DNA of 8,358 nucleotides, taken from assembly GCA_000998025.1 (NCBI GenBank), contig LCJG01000034.1, forward strand, positions 1 to 8,358, read 5' to 3'. A program made the position numbers and the translations under genes. Below, piece after piece: positions 1 through 6,500 of the stretch. Numbering within the stretch: the stretch's first letter is position 1; the number at the start of each line of letters is the position of its first letter. The notes under the pieces are model-generated. The model saw only the letters and a list, made by a program, of their open reading frames with translations, was not told the origin of the DNA and did no database searches. This DNA comes from Candidatus Collierbacteria bacterium GW2011_GWB1_44_6 (GTDB lineage Bacteria; Patescibacteriota; Microgenomatia; UBA1400; MFAQ01).

Positions 1-3
1 CCT

Positions 4-255
4 TTATTCTTGACGTATTTGACTGTGATATTGGATGAAAGCGGCCATTAAGCCACCAACAAGGTAGCCGAATACCATGATGGCGGATAATAGATGCAGT
101 CCTGCCACACTGGTTATGAAGTGAGCGACGCCAAACAGAATGACAATGGCAATGGAGATAGCAACAAAAAGAGTAATTATCTTTCGGTCGTTTCTCTCAA
201 AGACTGTCCAGCCACCGATCGCGAAATAGATGGTAAAGATCAAAACGTGGAACAT
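4..255 (-). CDS. Small three-helix membrane protein, unknown function
   Basis: I do not recognise this 83-residue protein. It is almost wholly hydrophobic, with likely membrane segments at about residues 2-18, 26-47 and 52-75. These are separated by a short charged turn (ERNDRK, about 20-25) and followed by a polar tail ending in IRQE. No metal-binding or catalytic motif is visible. The ATG is well supported: an AAGGAGG Shine-Dalgarno lies 5 bases upstream (261-267). It is the second of two minus-strand membrane-protein genes, but a terminator stands between them and it has its own -10 box, so it is probably a separate transcription unit. It ends in TAA at 4-6; what follows is outside the window. 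The gene is very likely real; the function is open. Confidence 0.8.
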   Translation of the reverse strand: MFHVLIFTIYFAIGGWTVFERNDRKIITLFVAISIAIVILFGVAHFITSVAGLHLLSAIMVFGYLVGGLMAAFIQYHSQIRQE

Positions 256-260
256 GGCTT

Positions 261-267
261 CCTCCTT
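261..267 (-). promoter_or_regulatory. Strong Shine-Dalgarno for the 83-residue membrane protein
   Basis: On the minus strand this reads AAGGAGG, 5 bases before the ATG at 255-253. It fixes the start and shows that this genome does use canonical ribosome binding sites, in contrast to several genes to the right. Confidence 0.85.
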
Positions 268-288
268 AGATTTTTCAGGTGCTGGTTA

Positions 289-294
289 ATTATA
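289..294 (-). promoter_or_regulatory. -10 box for the 83-residue membrane protein gene
   Basis: The minus strand carries a perfect TATAAT about 33 bases before the ATG. No convincing -35 hexamer lies 16-18 bases upstream (TGCCTC at 17), so this rests on the -10 box and its place between the upstream gene's terminator and this gene's Shine-Dalgarno. Confidence 0.5.
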
Positions 295-318
295 TCACTA
301 TGGGGTTATTTGAGGCAT

Positions 319-345
319 AAAAAACTCCGACCCTTGGGCCGGAGT
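319..345 (-). terminator. Intrinsic terminator after the 162-residue membrane protein gene
   Basis: The arms 324-333 and 336-345 form a 10-position stem. Six outer pairs (ACTCCG with CGGAGT) and three inner C-G pairs flank one mismatch, around a TT loop that probably opens to four bases. Six A residues at 319-324 give a U-run after the hairpin on the minus-strand transcript. It starts 7 bases beyond the TAG of the gene at 352-840. Confidence 0.85.
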
Positions 346-351
346 GAATGC

Positions 352-840
352 CTACAAAAGATGTTTGTTCTGATTGAGATAGGCTTCTAAAGCGATCCAA
401 CAGCTAAAAAAAAGGAAAAAGAGAGATGCCCAAGCTAGCTGACCGTAGCCGTATTGGAAACTTTCGAAGCTAATATTTGCCGGGTAATCTGTCCAAATCT
501 TGACCGTACCTCCGCCAAGTGAATATCTCTCGCCTAGTTTCGTTTGAAAGTCGGCGACATAGGGCCCTGTAGATTCACCTGGAAGTAGCTCACCCGGGAA
601 GCCGGAGGTTACATATAAGCCTTCAGAGTCGTAAATGGTAAATTGGCTTGTCGAACTCAAATGGATAACGGTTTCTCCGTCGCCGATGATTTTTGAGCAG
701 TCGCCGTACCAAATATACGGTTGGTGCAAGTCTGTCTGAACAGTGAACTCCTTTGGTGAGGAAGTCCTGTAAAATCCAAAAATGGCCAAACCTATTAGCA
801 AAACAAACCATGCAATAGTCAAAACTCTAGTAGTTTTCAT
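352..840 (-). CDS. Membrane protein with extracytoplasmic domain between two helices, unknown function
   Basis: I do not recognise this 162-residue protein. It has one hydrophobic helix at each end, about residues 7-24 and 134-153. Between them is a polar domain of roughly 105 residues rich in Gly, Thr, Ser and aromatics, which looks beta-rich and, with the basic N-terminus inside, should face outward. The short C-terminal tail (NQNKHLL) would be cytosolic. No enzyme motif is evident; the domain has a single Cys (in YGDCSK) and few charged clusters, so a binding or structural role is as likely as any. The ATG has an AAGGAG Shine-Dalgarno 4 bases upstream and a good promoter (886-913). An intrinsic terminator closes the gene, making it monocistronic. 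It is divergent from rpsA. Confidence 0.8.
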   Translation of the reverse strand: MKTTRVLTIAWFVLLIGLAIFGFYRTSSPKEFTVQTDLHQPYIWYGDCSKIIGDGETVIHLSSTSQFTIYDSEGLYVTSGFPGELLPGESTGPYVADFQTKLGERYSLGGGTVKIWTDYPANISFESFQYGYGQLAWASLFFLFFSCWIALEAYLNQNKHLL

Positions 841-844
841 GGGT

Positions 845-850
845 CTCCTT
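845..850 (-). promoter_or_regulatory. Shine-Dalgarno for the 162-residue membrane protein
   Basis: The minus strand reads AAGGAG, 4 bases before the ATG at 840-838, and decides that start. Confidence 0.8.
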
Positions 851-885
851 TTTTAATGTCCAGGTGGAAGGGTAACTTCAGATAT

Positions 886-913
886 ATTATACTGACTTTA
901 GCCTATAGGTCAA
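886..913 (-). promoter_or_regulatory. Sigma70-type promoter for the 162-residue membrane protein gene
   Basis: On the minus strand the -35 box is TTGACC (913-908) and the -10 box is a perfect TATAAT (891-886), with a 16-base spacer. The predicted start near 879 gives a leader of about 40 bases that contains the Shine-Dalgarno. This is one of the best promoter matches in the window, and it sits back to back with the rpsA promoter. Confidence 0.7.
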
Positions 914-937
914 ATGAGGCTATTTGGGTACAAAATG

Positions 938-946
938 TGATAAAAT
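938..946 (+). promoter_or_regulatory. Extended -10 promoter for rpsA
   Basis: TGATAAAAT matches an extended -10 element (TGn followed by TAAAAT at 941-946), 37 bases before the rpsA ATG. No good -35 hexamer is present 17 bases upstream, as is common for extended -10 promoters. It lies about 25 bases from the divergent minus-strand -35 box. Confidence 0.5.
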
Positions 947-983
947 ATCCAGGTCGAAAAGACAAGAAAGGAATTTATGATAA

Positions 984-2132
984 ATGAGCAATTCTCAACA
1001 ATCAGAGGTTATTAATAAAAAAACAGGAGGCATGGCCACCACGGCGGGTAAATCCGTCATGGACAAGCTAATGGAGGGTGTAGGAAGCTTCCCTGGAGCC
1101 TTGAAAAGGGCTCAGAAGGTAGAAGGAACAGTCACAGCCATAAGTAAGAAGATGGTACTGATTGACATAGGGGCTAAGACCGAAGGGGTCGTAACCGGCG
1201 AAGATCTAGCCGAAGCCTATGACGTACTCAAGGAACTCAAAGTAGGCGATAAAGTCAGTGCCTATGTGAAGTTTCCCGAAAATGACCAAGGACAGATAAT
1301 CTTGACTCTCAAACAAGCGGCTGACGAAAACCGCTGGTACAAGTACAAGAAGATCATGGAGGAGGAGAAAGAAGTGGACGTGACTGGACTGGAAGTAAAC
1401 AAGGGTGGTATGGTGGTCAAGATTGGGGATATCCGTGGATTTGTACCGACATCGCAGTTTGGTGAGAAGTTCCTGGGTAACATGGAGTCTCTCTTAAACA
1501 AGACTTTTAAAGTACGCGTAATTGAAGTAGACAAAGACCAGAACCGACTTATTTTCTCCGAAAAATTGGTGTCCGACTTTGAGGCTCTCGCCAAGAAGGG
1601 TGAGGCTTTGGAAATGGTCACGGTGGGAGATAAGTTTGAAGGTACAGTTTCTGGAATTATGCCTTTTGGTGTCTTTGTGACGGTCAATGTGCCGATGAAG
1701 GACAAAGAAGAAGTGGCCAAGGTAGAAGGACTGATTCATATCTCCGAAATTTCTTGGGAGAAGGTCGAAGACCCCAATGTGATGTTTAAAGTAGGCCAAG
1801 AGGTCAAGGTGCAAGTAATTGGTATTGATAAAGGTGCGGGAAAACTAAACCTGTCTATTAAACAAATGTCCGGTGACCCATGGTCCGATATTGAAACCAG
1901 ATACGCTGTAGGAACCAAACACTCGGGTAAGGCTTACCGCATAGCTCCATATGGCATTTTCGTTAACTTTGAAAAAGGTGTTGATGGACTGATCCATATT
2001 TCCAAGAAACCGGCCGATAAAGAATTTAAGGTGGGAGACAAGGTCGAGGTTTTTGTGGAAAGTCTGGACGTCAAAGCCAGAAGAATGTCACTCGGCGTTG
2101 TGCTCACCGAAGTGCCGGTGGCGTATAAATAG
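984..2132 (+). CDS. rpsA: 30S ribosomal protein S1, four-domain form
   Basis: The 382-residue protein consists of four S1/OB-fold RNA-binding domains, at about residues 44-112, 131-196, 214-295 and 310-376. The third and fourth carry the clearest signatures (MPFGVFV with EGLIHISEISW, and APYGIFV with DGLIHIS). The third has an extra lysine/glutamate-rich loop at about 234-247. S1 binds single-stranded mRNA and helps the 30S subunit load messages, notably those without a strong Shine-Dalgarno. Four domains and about 380 residues match the short form of Gram-positive and small-genome bacteria rather than the six-domain proteobacterial protein. The first 40 residues are polar and probably flexible. 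AAAGGA at 967-972 lies 11 bases from the ATG, which is long; in-frame Met17 and Met26 are poorer starts because an AGGAGG lies only 1 base before Met17. Confidence 0.93.
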   Translation: MSNSQQSEVINKKTGGMATTAGKSVMDKLMEGVGSFPGALKRAQKVEGTVTAISKKMVLIDIGAKTEGVVTGEDLAEAYDVLKELKVGDKVSAYVKFPENDQGQIILTLKQAADENRWYKYKKIMEEEKEVDVTGLEVNKGGMVVKIGDIRGFVPTSQFGEKFLGNMESLLNKTFKVRVIEVDKDQNRLIFSEKLVSDFEALAKKGEALEMVTVGDKFEGTVSGIMPFGVFVTVNVPMKDKEEVAKVEGLIHISEISWEKVEDPNVMFKVGQEVKVQVIGIDKGAGKLNLSIKQMSGDPWSDIETRYAVGTKHSGKAYRIAPYGIFVNFEKGVDGLIHISKKPADKEFKVGDKVEVFVESLDVKARRMSLGVVLTEVPVAYK

Positions 2133-2134
2133 TC

Positions 2135-2181
2135 AGATCATAGATCTCGGATCTCAGCAGGGGGGCGGGCGGGTAGCCCGC
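2135..2181 (+). repeat. Tandem 7-mers plus GC-rich hairpin downstream of rpsA
   Basis: Just after the rpsA stop, three imperfect 7-base units follow one another: AGATCAT (2135-2141), AGATCTC (2142-2148), GGATCTC (2149-2155). The last two contain a small hairpin (AGATC, loop TCG, GATCT; 2142-2154). A G-rich run of six, three and three G (2160-2173) follows. GCGGGC (2165-2170) can pair with GCCCGC (2176-2181) around a 5-base loop. No T-run follows on either strand, so this is not a standard intrinsic terminator; it may protect or pause the rpsA 3' end. Confidence 0.45.
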
Positions 2182-2197
2182 TCCAGGAAAGAGGACG

Positions 2198-2203
2198 TAT
2201 AAT
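2198..2203 (+). promoter_or_regulatory. -10 box upstream of the 50-residue ORF and methyltransferase
   Basis: A perfect TATAAT lies 34 bases before the ATG at 2238. The -35 position falls in the GC-rich hairpin and does not match TTGACA, so the call rests on the -10 box alone. Confidence 0.4.
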
Positions 2204-2237
2204 GTGGAAGTAGTTAATTAAAAACTAAACAAAAGAC

Positions 2238-2390
2238 ATGGCAAAAACAAAGATGATTGTTAAAGAAGACCAGATACTGGTAGACGTGGAGATGATTTTT
2301 AAAGAGATTGAAGCGGCAAATGGCGACTGGAAAAAAGTCCGTGAAGAATTTGAAGCATATCTAAAAGACGTAAAAGGAGAGGGAAAGTAA
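2238..2390 (+). CDS. Small charged protein of 50 residues, unknown function
   Basis: An open frame runs from ATG at 2238 to TAA at 2388-2390 and encodes a 50-residue, highly charged, probably helical protein. It begins MAKTKMIVKE, has NGDWKKVREEF near the middle and ends VKGEGK. It has no Cys, no membrane segment and no motif I can name. Support for its being real: a TATAAT 34 bases upstream, codon use like its neighbours, and a stop only 5 bases before the next ATG, as in an operon with translational coupling. Against: there is no Shine-Dalgarno before the ATG, only an A-rich leader, and the length is short. It could be a partner or leader peptide of the methyltransferase that follows. Confidence 0.6.
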   Translation: MAKTKMIVKEDQILVDVEMIFKEIEAANGDWKKVREEFEAYLKDVKGEGK

Positions 2391-2395
2391 AATAA

Positions 2396-3082
2396 ATGTT
2401 AAATTCTCCCGAGGCACAGCTGGGAATTGGACAGTATAGTGAAAGATCTGATCGCATTCCTGCTGGTGGTTTTGTGGACGTCTACATCGAAATATTGAGT
2501 AAATATCCAGAGTCTCAGGGAAAAAGAGTTTTGGAACTTGGGGCAGGTCCCGGCTCAGTAATGCCACATTTGAGAAATAAATTTGGGGAAAAAGTTTTTG
2601 GCATGGAAATATGGGAGAGGATGCTGCGTAATAAAAAAATCAGAGCAGGTATGCTAGCCGGAGAGGTACTTCCCTTGCCTGTAGCTCCTAACTCTGTGGA
2701 TGTAGTAGTGTGTCTGCATCCGTTTGAGCCTGATGACTTGGAGGATATCTTGAAAGAACTGGAGAGAATTTTGACCAATGGAGGGGAAGTCACGCTGGTG
2801 ATACCCACACCCGATGTGAAGGCTGACCGTCTGGGGGATCACGTGGAGAAATTGAGACGATGCGCCGGAGTGGAAAGATTGCTGGAGACATGGAAAGATA
2901 AAGAAGGCGAAAAAGCTAGAGTAATTTGGAACAAAATACAGAAAGGCTGGGCTAAAGAAGAAGTACAAATTGCAAAACTGCTGGAGATAGTGGAAGCTAG
3001 AACTGTGTCTGAGCCAGAGTCAGCCAAGTCAGCCTGGATGGTGACGATGAGGAAGAAAAGCGTAATAAAAATTCCAAAATAA
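2396..3082 (+). CDS. Class I SAM-dependent methyltransferase (Methyltransf_11-like)
   Basis: The 228-residue protein has a Rossmann-type methyltransferase core. Motif I is VLELGAGPG at residues 45-53, the glycine-rich loop that binds S-adenosylmethionine. The end of strand 2 carries an acidic residue (GMEIWERML, E71), and the GEVLPLPVAPNSVDVVVC stretch at 89-106 matches the motif II/III region of the UbiE/Methyltransf_11 group. After LKELERILTNGGEVTLVIP (about 119-137), the last 90 residues are charged, helical and not recognisable; they may define the substrate, which cannot be told from sequence. Fold and cofactor are secure; a small molecule, lipid or nucleic acid target are all possible. 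The start lies 5 bases after the 50-residue ORF; a purine-rich GGAGAGGG at 2376-2383 is 12 or more bases away, so coupling is likely. Confidence 0.85.
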   Translation: MLNSPEAQLGIGQYSERSDRIPAGGFVDVYIEILSKYPESQGKRVLELGAGPGSVMPHLRNKFGEKVFGMEIWERMLRNKKIRAGMLAGEVLPLPVAPNSVDVVVCLHPFEPDDLEDILKELERILTNGGEVTLVIPTPDVKADRLGDHVEKLRRCAGVERLLETWKDKEGEKARVIWNKIQKGWAKEEVQIAKLLEIVEARTVSEPESAKSAWMVTMRKKSVIKIPK

Positions 3083-3094
3083 ATTTCAGATGTA

Positions 3095-3123
3095 TTGACT
3101 TGTCCTTTGTGATGATGTGTAAT
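3095..3123 (+). promoter_or_regulatory. Promoter for the 255-residue protein, probably giving a leaderless mRNA
   Basis: TTGACT (3095-3100) and TGTAAT (3118-3123) are separated by an ideal 17-base spacer, each one mismatch from consensus. Transcription would start at about 3129-3132, at or just before the ATG at 3132, leaving no room for a ribosome binding site. The -10 box also contains an in-frame TAA (3120-3122), so translation cannot start further upstream. Confidence 0.65.
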
Positions 3124-3131
3124 GGTTTTAT

Positions 3132-3899
3132 ATGGATGAAATAACACCTGAACAAGCGAAAACATTTGCGCAAGATAACAAGACGATTTACGACGAAAAG
3201 GGAAGAGTCGCCGATGTGGGAGTGGCACACGAGGTGGCGGCTTTAGAAGCACCTGGACATGATATTCCCTCGACAAAAGTGGTGGCTGATGTTGCTGCAA
3301 GTGCAATGGAGAGTGTAAGACAGCAAGAAGCAGTGTTGCAGGGGATGTCAGAGGATGAAAAGAACAATATGAAAATTTTAGAAGGACTGACTAGAAAACC
3401 AGAAAATGGCGAACCTGCAAACACCCACGCATTTATTGATAAGGTAGATTCTAAGGGTAGATCGTATAGAGTTTTGAGAAACTCTGACAAAAGACAAGAT
3501 ACGGGTAACATGGAACCTGATGAAAGAGAATTTTTTGGATGGGTGTATTTTTTCACTAAGGACGGTCCGTTCATGGTAAATATTAGAAATTTTGGTTCAG
3601 CTGTAAAAGATACAAACGAAATAATTGACATTATTGATTGGGGAAAGCTGGGAGACATTATTGAAGACGCATCACAATTTCCAAAGGAAAGAGTTAATAT
3701 TAACCTTGATTTACCTATAAACTATTATGGGCGAGAAGATAAGGTTTCGTCTGGTGTTTCGCGATACGATGTTAGACTGGATACTGCAAAATTGGCGAGA
3801 GCGATTCAATATGCTGAAAAGATTGGTGTTGAGCAAGAAAATAAAAAACTAAGGAAGGTTGTCGACCCTGATGAGGTACTTCGAGGATTGGCCGGGTAA
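3132..3899 (+). CDS. Soluble protein of unknown function, 255 residues
   Basis: I do not recognise a family. The protein has no signal peptide, membrane segment or cysteine. The N-terminal third (residues 1-85) is Ala/Glu/Asp-rich, probably helical and perhaps partly disordered. Residues 95-160 look like a compact beta-containing domain (HAFIDKVDSKGRSYRVLR, then FFGWVYFFTKDGPFMVNIRNFG). Residues 163-178 contain IIDIIDWGKLGDIIED, and a basic helical region ends at LRKVVDPDEVLRGL (about 239-252). The gene looks more AT-rich than rpsA and the NAGPA-domain gene, which hints at a different history but is not proof of transfer. It has its own promoter and no Shine-Dalgarno, and ends 4 bases from the convergent NAGPA-domain gene. 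It may be a lineage-specific protein. Confidence 0.75.
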   Translation: MDEITPEQAKTFAQDNKTIYDEKGRVADVGVAHEVAALEAPGHDIPSTKVVADVAASAMESVRQQEAVLQGMSEDEKNNMKILEGLTRKPENGEPANTHAFIDKVDSKGRSYRVLRNSDKRQDTGNMEPDEREFFGWVYFFTKDGPFMVNIRNFGSAVKDTNEIIDIIDWGKLGDIIEDASQFPKERVNINLDLPINYYGREDKVSSGVSRYDVRLDTAKLARAIQYAEKIGVEQENKKLRKVVDPDEVLRGLAG

Positions 3900-3903
3900 T
3901 AAT

Positions 3904-5118
3904 CTATTTCCTGACGAAGAGGATGACGTTGGGGAGGTCGCGGCCGGGGCCGACTTTGTAGCCGCCTGACCAAAGAGCGGTGGAGCCGCCACTGTCGAGA
4001 TTGAGGGCGTTGTCCATACCCATAGCTTTCATAACTCTGGCGGACTCTGCTACGGTGACGCCATGGACGACGCCGATATAGACAGTGTTGCCTTTGCTCG
4101 CCACAAAACTGCGATTGCCTCGGGAGCCTTGCTTGGGGTCGGAGTTGCCTCCGAAAACGATACTTCCACCAGAGACCATTAATGGATAGTTGCTGATCAT
4201 GCTATCGATACCCGTGTCCCTTCCCCATCCAGAAACAGCTGAGAGAAAGCGTATGTAGCCACTTCCAAAGACGACTCCGGGATTATTGCTGTAAACGTTG
4301 TTGTCGGAGTTGAAATAGACTTTATCTTTGTTCATAAGTAACAGGTCGAAGGAGTTGGTCTTGCCGGCACATGAGGGATAACTAGCTGGGCAAAAATATG
4401 AGCCGTTCACACCCGCGTAGGCGCCTGTACGGCTAACGTAGGTAGCCAGGGGGAGAACCGGGCAGTCATTGCCGCATGTGCCAGCAGAAGCAGTGTCGAC
4501 AATCACTTTGGTGGATCCGAGATCGCCGGCAACGAGGGAAACTTGATAACTACCTAGACCCTCAACGGTGACTTTTTGCCGGCTGTAACCTGATGAAGGT
4601 GGGGTGGAAGACTCGGGGACGCTCGCGGCTATGGCAAAAGTGGCTGATTGGGCGAGAGAGGCCAAGCGGGATTGTTCTTTGTTGATTTCGGTAGCTAACT
4701 TGAGGCTGTTGGCCGTGGCTTCTTTGAAGTTATCTTTGGAGAGGAAACTAAGAATGCTGGAAAAGAGATTTTCAAGCGGGGCGACTTTGCTGGCGGGTTG
4801 TTCGCGGAGCTTGAGGATTTCTTCGTACTGAAGCATGGCCGAGCGATAGGCGGACTTTAGATCTGATATGTTTTTGAGAATTTCATTGTTTCTCACGCGG
4901 AGGGGTTCGGCTTCTAGTGTGGCAATTTGGTTGTCCAAAATTTTGATACGGGTTTCGGCTGAAGCGACTTGTCCTTGAAGGTCGGTGTTTCTGGAGATGA
5001 GAGCAGTGTTCTCAGTGCGGGACAGGAGAAAGAAATAATAAAGTGCAGCGAAAGCCAGGGTAATGATAACGACTAGGATAGGCCAAATCTGTGAGGGGGA
5101 GGGAATTTTCGTTGCCAT
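3904..5118 (-). CDS. Membrane-anchored coiled-coil protein with NAGPA (phosphodiester glycosidase) domain
   Basis: The 404-residue protein has a short cytosolic start, one transmembrane anchor (about 11-33), a probable coiled coil or helical stalk (about 36-160), a Ser/Pro/Thr-rich linker (about 164-178) and a C-terminal domain of about 220 residues. The last matches the phosphodiester glycosidase family (NAGPA, PF09992): AGVNGSYF (235-242), ISNYPLMVSGG (308-318), NRSFVA (335-340), and GVVHGVTVAESARVMKAMG through LNLDSGGSTALW (349-383). Members cleave sugar-phosphodiester bonds; the substrate here would be at the cell surface, perhaps an envelope glycan. Four cysteines (215, 219, 243, 250) fit disulfides in an exported domain. 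There is no Shine-Dalgarno; a -10 box ends 5 bases before the ATG. It lies 45 bases after the MFS gene and may be co-transcribed with it. Confidence 0.85.
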   Translation of the reverse strand: MATKIPSPSQIWPILVVIITLAFAALYYFFLLSRTENTALISRNTDLQGQVASAETRIKILDNQIATLEAEPLRVRNNEILKNISDLKSAYRSAMLQYEEILKLREQPASKVAPLENLFSSILSFLSKDNFKEATANSLKLATEINKEQSRLASLAQSATFAIAASVPESSTPPSSGYSRQKVTVEGLGSYQVSLVAGDLGSTKVIVDTASAGTCGNDCPVLPLATYVSRTGAYAGVNGSYFCPASYPSCAGKTNSFDLLLMNKDKVYFNSDNNVYSNNPGVVFGSGYIRFLSAVSGWGRDTGIDSMISNYPLMVSGGSIVFGGNSDPKQGSRGNRSFVASKGNTVYIGVVHGVTVAESARVMKAMGMDNALNLDSGGSTALWSGGYKVGPGRDLPNVILFVRK

Positions 5119-5123
5119 GCTAA

Positions 5124-5153
5124 TTTATAGTACCATGATGAAAGAAATGTTAC
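5124..5153 (-). promoter_or_regulatory. Promoter for the NAGPA-domain gene, leaderless arrangement
   Basis: On the minus strand TATAAA (5129-5124) ends 5 bases before the ATG, and GTAACA (5153-5148) lies 18 bases upstream as a four-of-six -35 match. The in-frame TAA at 5127-5125 lies inside the -10 box, so the ATG is the first possible start and the message would begin at or next to it. Confidence 0.5.
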
Positions 5154-5163
5154 TTATGGGAGT

Positions 5164-6495
5164 TTAGTGTTCCAGTTTTGAATTGTAGACTTTTTGGGAC
5201 TCACGGAGTTTGTTTTTGACGACAAGGATATAGATACCTACCACCAGCATGATGATGGTATTGATGCGCAAGGCAAACGGTGAGCCAAAATGTTCGGCGA
5301 GATAGCCGATTTCGAGATTTCCCAGAAAAATCACTCCTCCGAAAACTAGAAAGTAGATACTGGCAACACGTCCACGGTAATGAGGATCGGCCATTTGTTG
5401 AACTATAGTTCCTAGGACAATATTGACAGTAACGAGCCCAAGGCCGGAAAGGAACATGTAGATCAGACCCAGATTTAAGCTTTGGGTAAAGGTGAAGAGA
5501 AAAATGCTAACAGAAAATATCGTATTGCCGGCCAAGAATATGGCCAGCTTGGAAACTCGGGATGAAAAATAGGCGGTCAAAAATGTGGCAACGATGGATC
5601 CAATACCGACTGCCGAATAAAGATTGCTCATGCCGGTGGCGTCTGTGTGGAAGATATCTTTGGCGATAACCGGAATGATAGTGGTGTATGACCAGGCAAA
5701 GATGGAGGCGGCTCCAACGTAGAGGATGATTGAGCGGATCATGGGATTGCTGAGGGAGTAGATAAGGCCTTCTTTGATAGATTGGAGGGGATTTAAATGT
5801 TTGTCTATGGAGATGCTGGGTTTTTTGATGAGGAGAAGGGCAACAATGACAGCCAGGAAACTTAAGCCATTGATGATGAAAGCCCCGCCGATTCCACCTA
5901 CTTTAATGTAAAAACCGGCAAAGACTGGACCGAAAATCCTTCCTAAACTCGAAACGCTGGCATTGATGGACATGGCTGAGGAAAGCTTATCCTTATGGAT
6001 GATCTCACTTATGTAAGAGAAGTGGGCAGGAGTATAGATGGAATTTATTACTCCACCGAGCAAAGAGATGATGATGATCGCGGTGACATTTATGTTGTCT
6101 GTTATGGTAAGTAAACCAAGAATGAAGGCAAGGACCATGGAGCTGGTATGCGCGATAATGAGTACCTTTTTCTTTGGAAAGTGGTCGACGATCCAGCCAC
6201 CAAAAAGTGAGAAGAATACCGCGGGAAGCGATGAGCAAGCGGCAACAACACCGACCCAAAAAGCCGAGCTGGTAATCTGGAACACCAGCCAACCGAGAGC
6301 AACGATCTGCATCCAACTACCAATGTTAGATATTAATTGGCCAAAGAAAAACCGGCGGACTTCTTTCTCTCTTAGCGCGGGTACGCCCCTCAGTATTCTT
6401 TTTGCCCAACCAAAACCGGGGATGGTGTGAGTACTAAACTGACTGATAATAAACTTCTCGGTGGGTTTGAAGGCTTTTCTTTTTTTGATGGGCAC
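5164..6495 (-). CDS. Major facilitator superfamily exporter, MFS_3 type
   Basis: The 443-residue protein has about 12 hydrophobic helices between residues 48 and 427. It resembles the MFS_3 group (EntS-like exporters): RRFFFGQLISNIGSWMQIVALGWLVF in the first helix, the loop 2-3 motif A variant GGWIVDHFPKKK (99-110), and RIFGPVFAGF (186-195) in the helix-5 region. Such proteins expel small molecules, siderophores or drugs using the proton gradient; the substrate here is unknown. Residues 1-44 form a basic N-terminal extension ahead of the usual family start. The start codon is GTG: an in-frame TAA lies two codons upstream (6501-6499), so no earlier start exists. There is no Shine-Dalgarno. The gene lies 20 bases after the HMA gene, which suggests an operon and hints at a metal-linked cargo. 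Confidence 0.88.
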   Translation of the reverse strand: MPIKKRKAFKPTEKFIISQFSTHTIPGFGWAKRILRGVPALREKEVRRFFFGQLISNIGSWMQIVALGWLVFQITSSAFWVGVVAACSSLPAVFFSLFGGWIVDHFPKKKVLIIAHTSSMVLAFILGLLTITDNINVTAIIIISLLGGVINSIYTPAHFSYISEIIHKDKLSSAMSINASVSSLGRIFGPVFAGFYIKVGGIGGAFIINGLSFLAVIVALLLIKKPSISIDKHLNPLQSIKEGLIYSLSNPMIRSIILYVGAASIFAWSYTTIIPVIAKDIFHTDATGMSNLYSAVGIGSIVATFLTAYFSSRVSKLAIFLAGNTIFSVSIFLFTFTQSLNLGLIYMFLSGLGLVTVNIVLGTIVQQMADPHYRGRVASIYFLVFGGVIFLGNLEIGYLAEHFGSPFALRINTIIMLVVGIYILVVKNKLRESQKVYNSKLEH

Positions 6496-6500
6496 TATTT

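Noticed and set aside
1262..1720. Minus-strand open frame of 152 codons opposite rpsA
   Set aside because: It lies wholly antisense to a conserved S1 gene, and its Ser/Thr/Pro/Phe-rich composition is typical of a mirrored frame.
2165..2181. GC hairpin as an intrinsic terminator of rpsA
   Set aside because: No T-run follows on the plus strand and no A-run precedes it for the minus strand.
2839..3306. Minus-strand open frame of 155 codons over the methyltransferase end and the next gene start
   Set aside because: It is antisense to two better supported genes and a good promoter, and lacks start signals.
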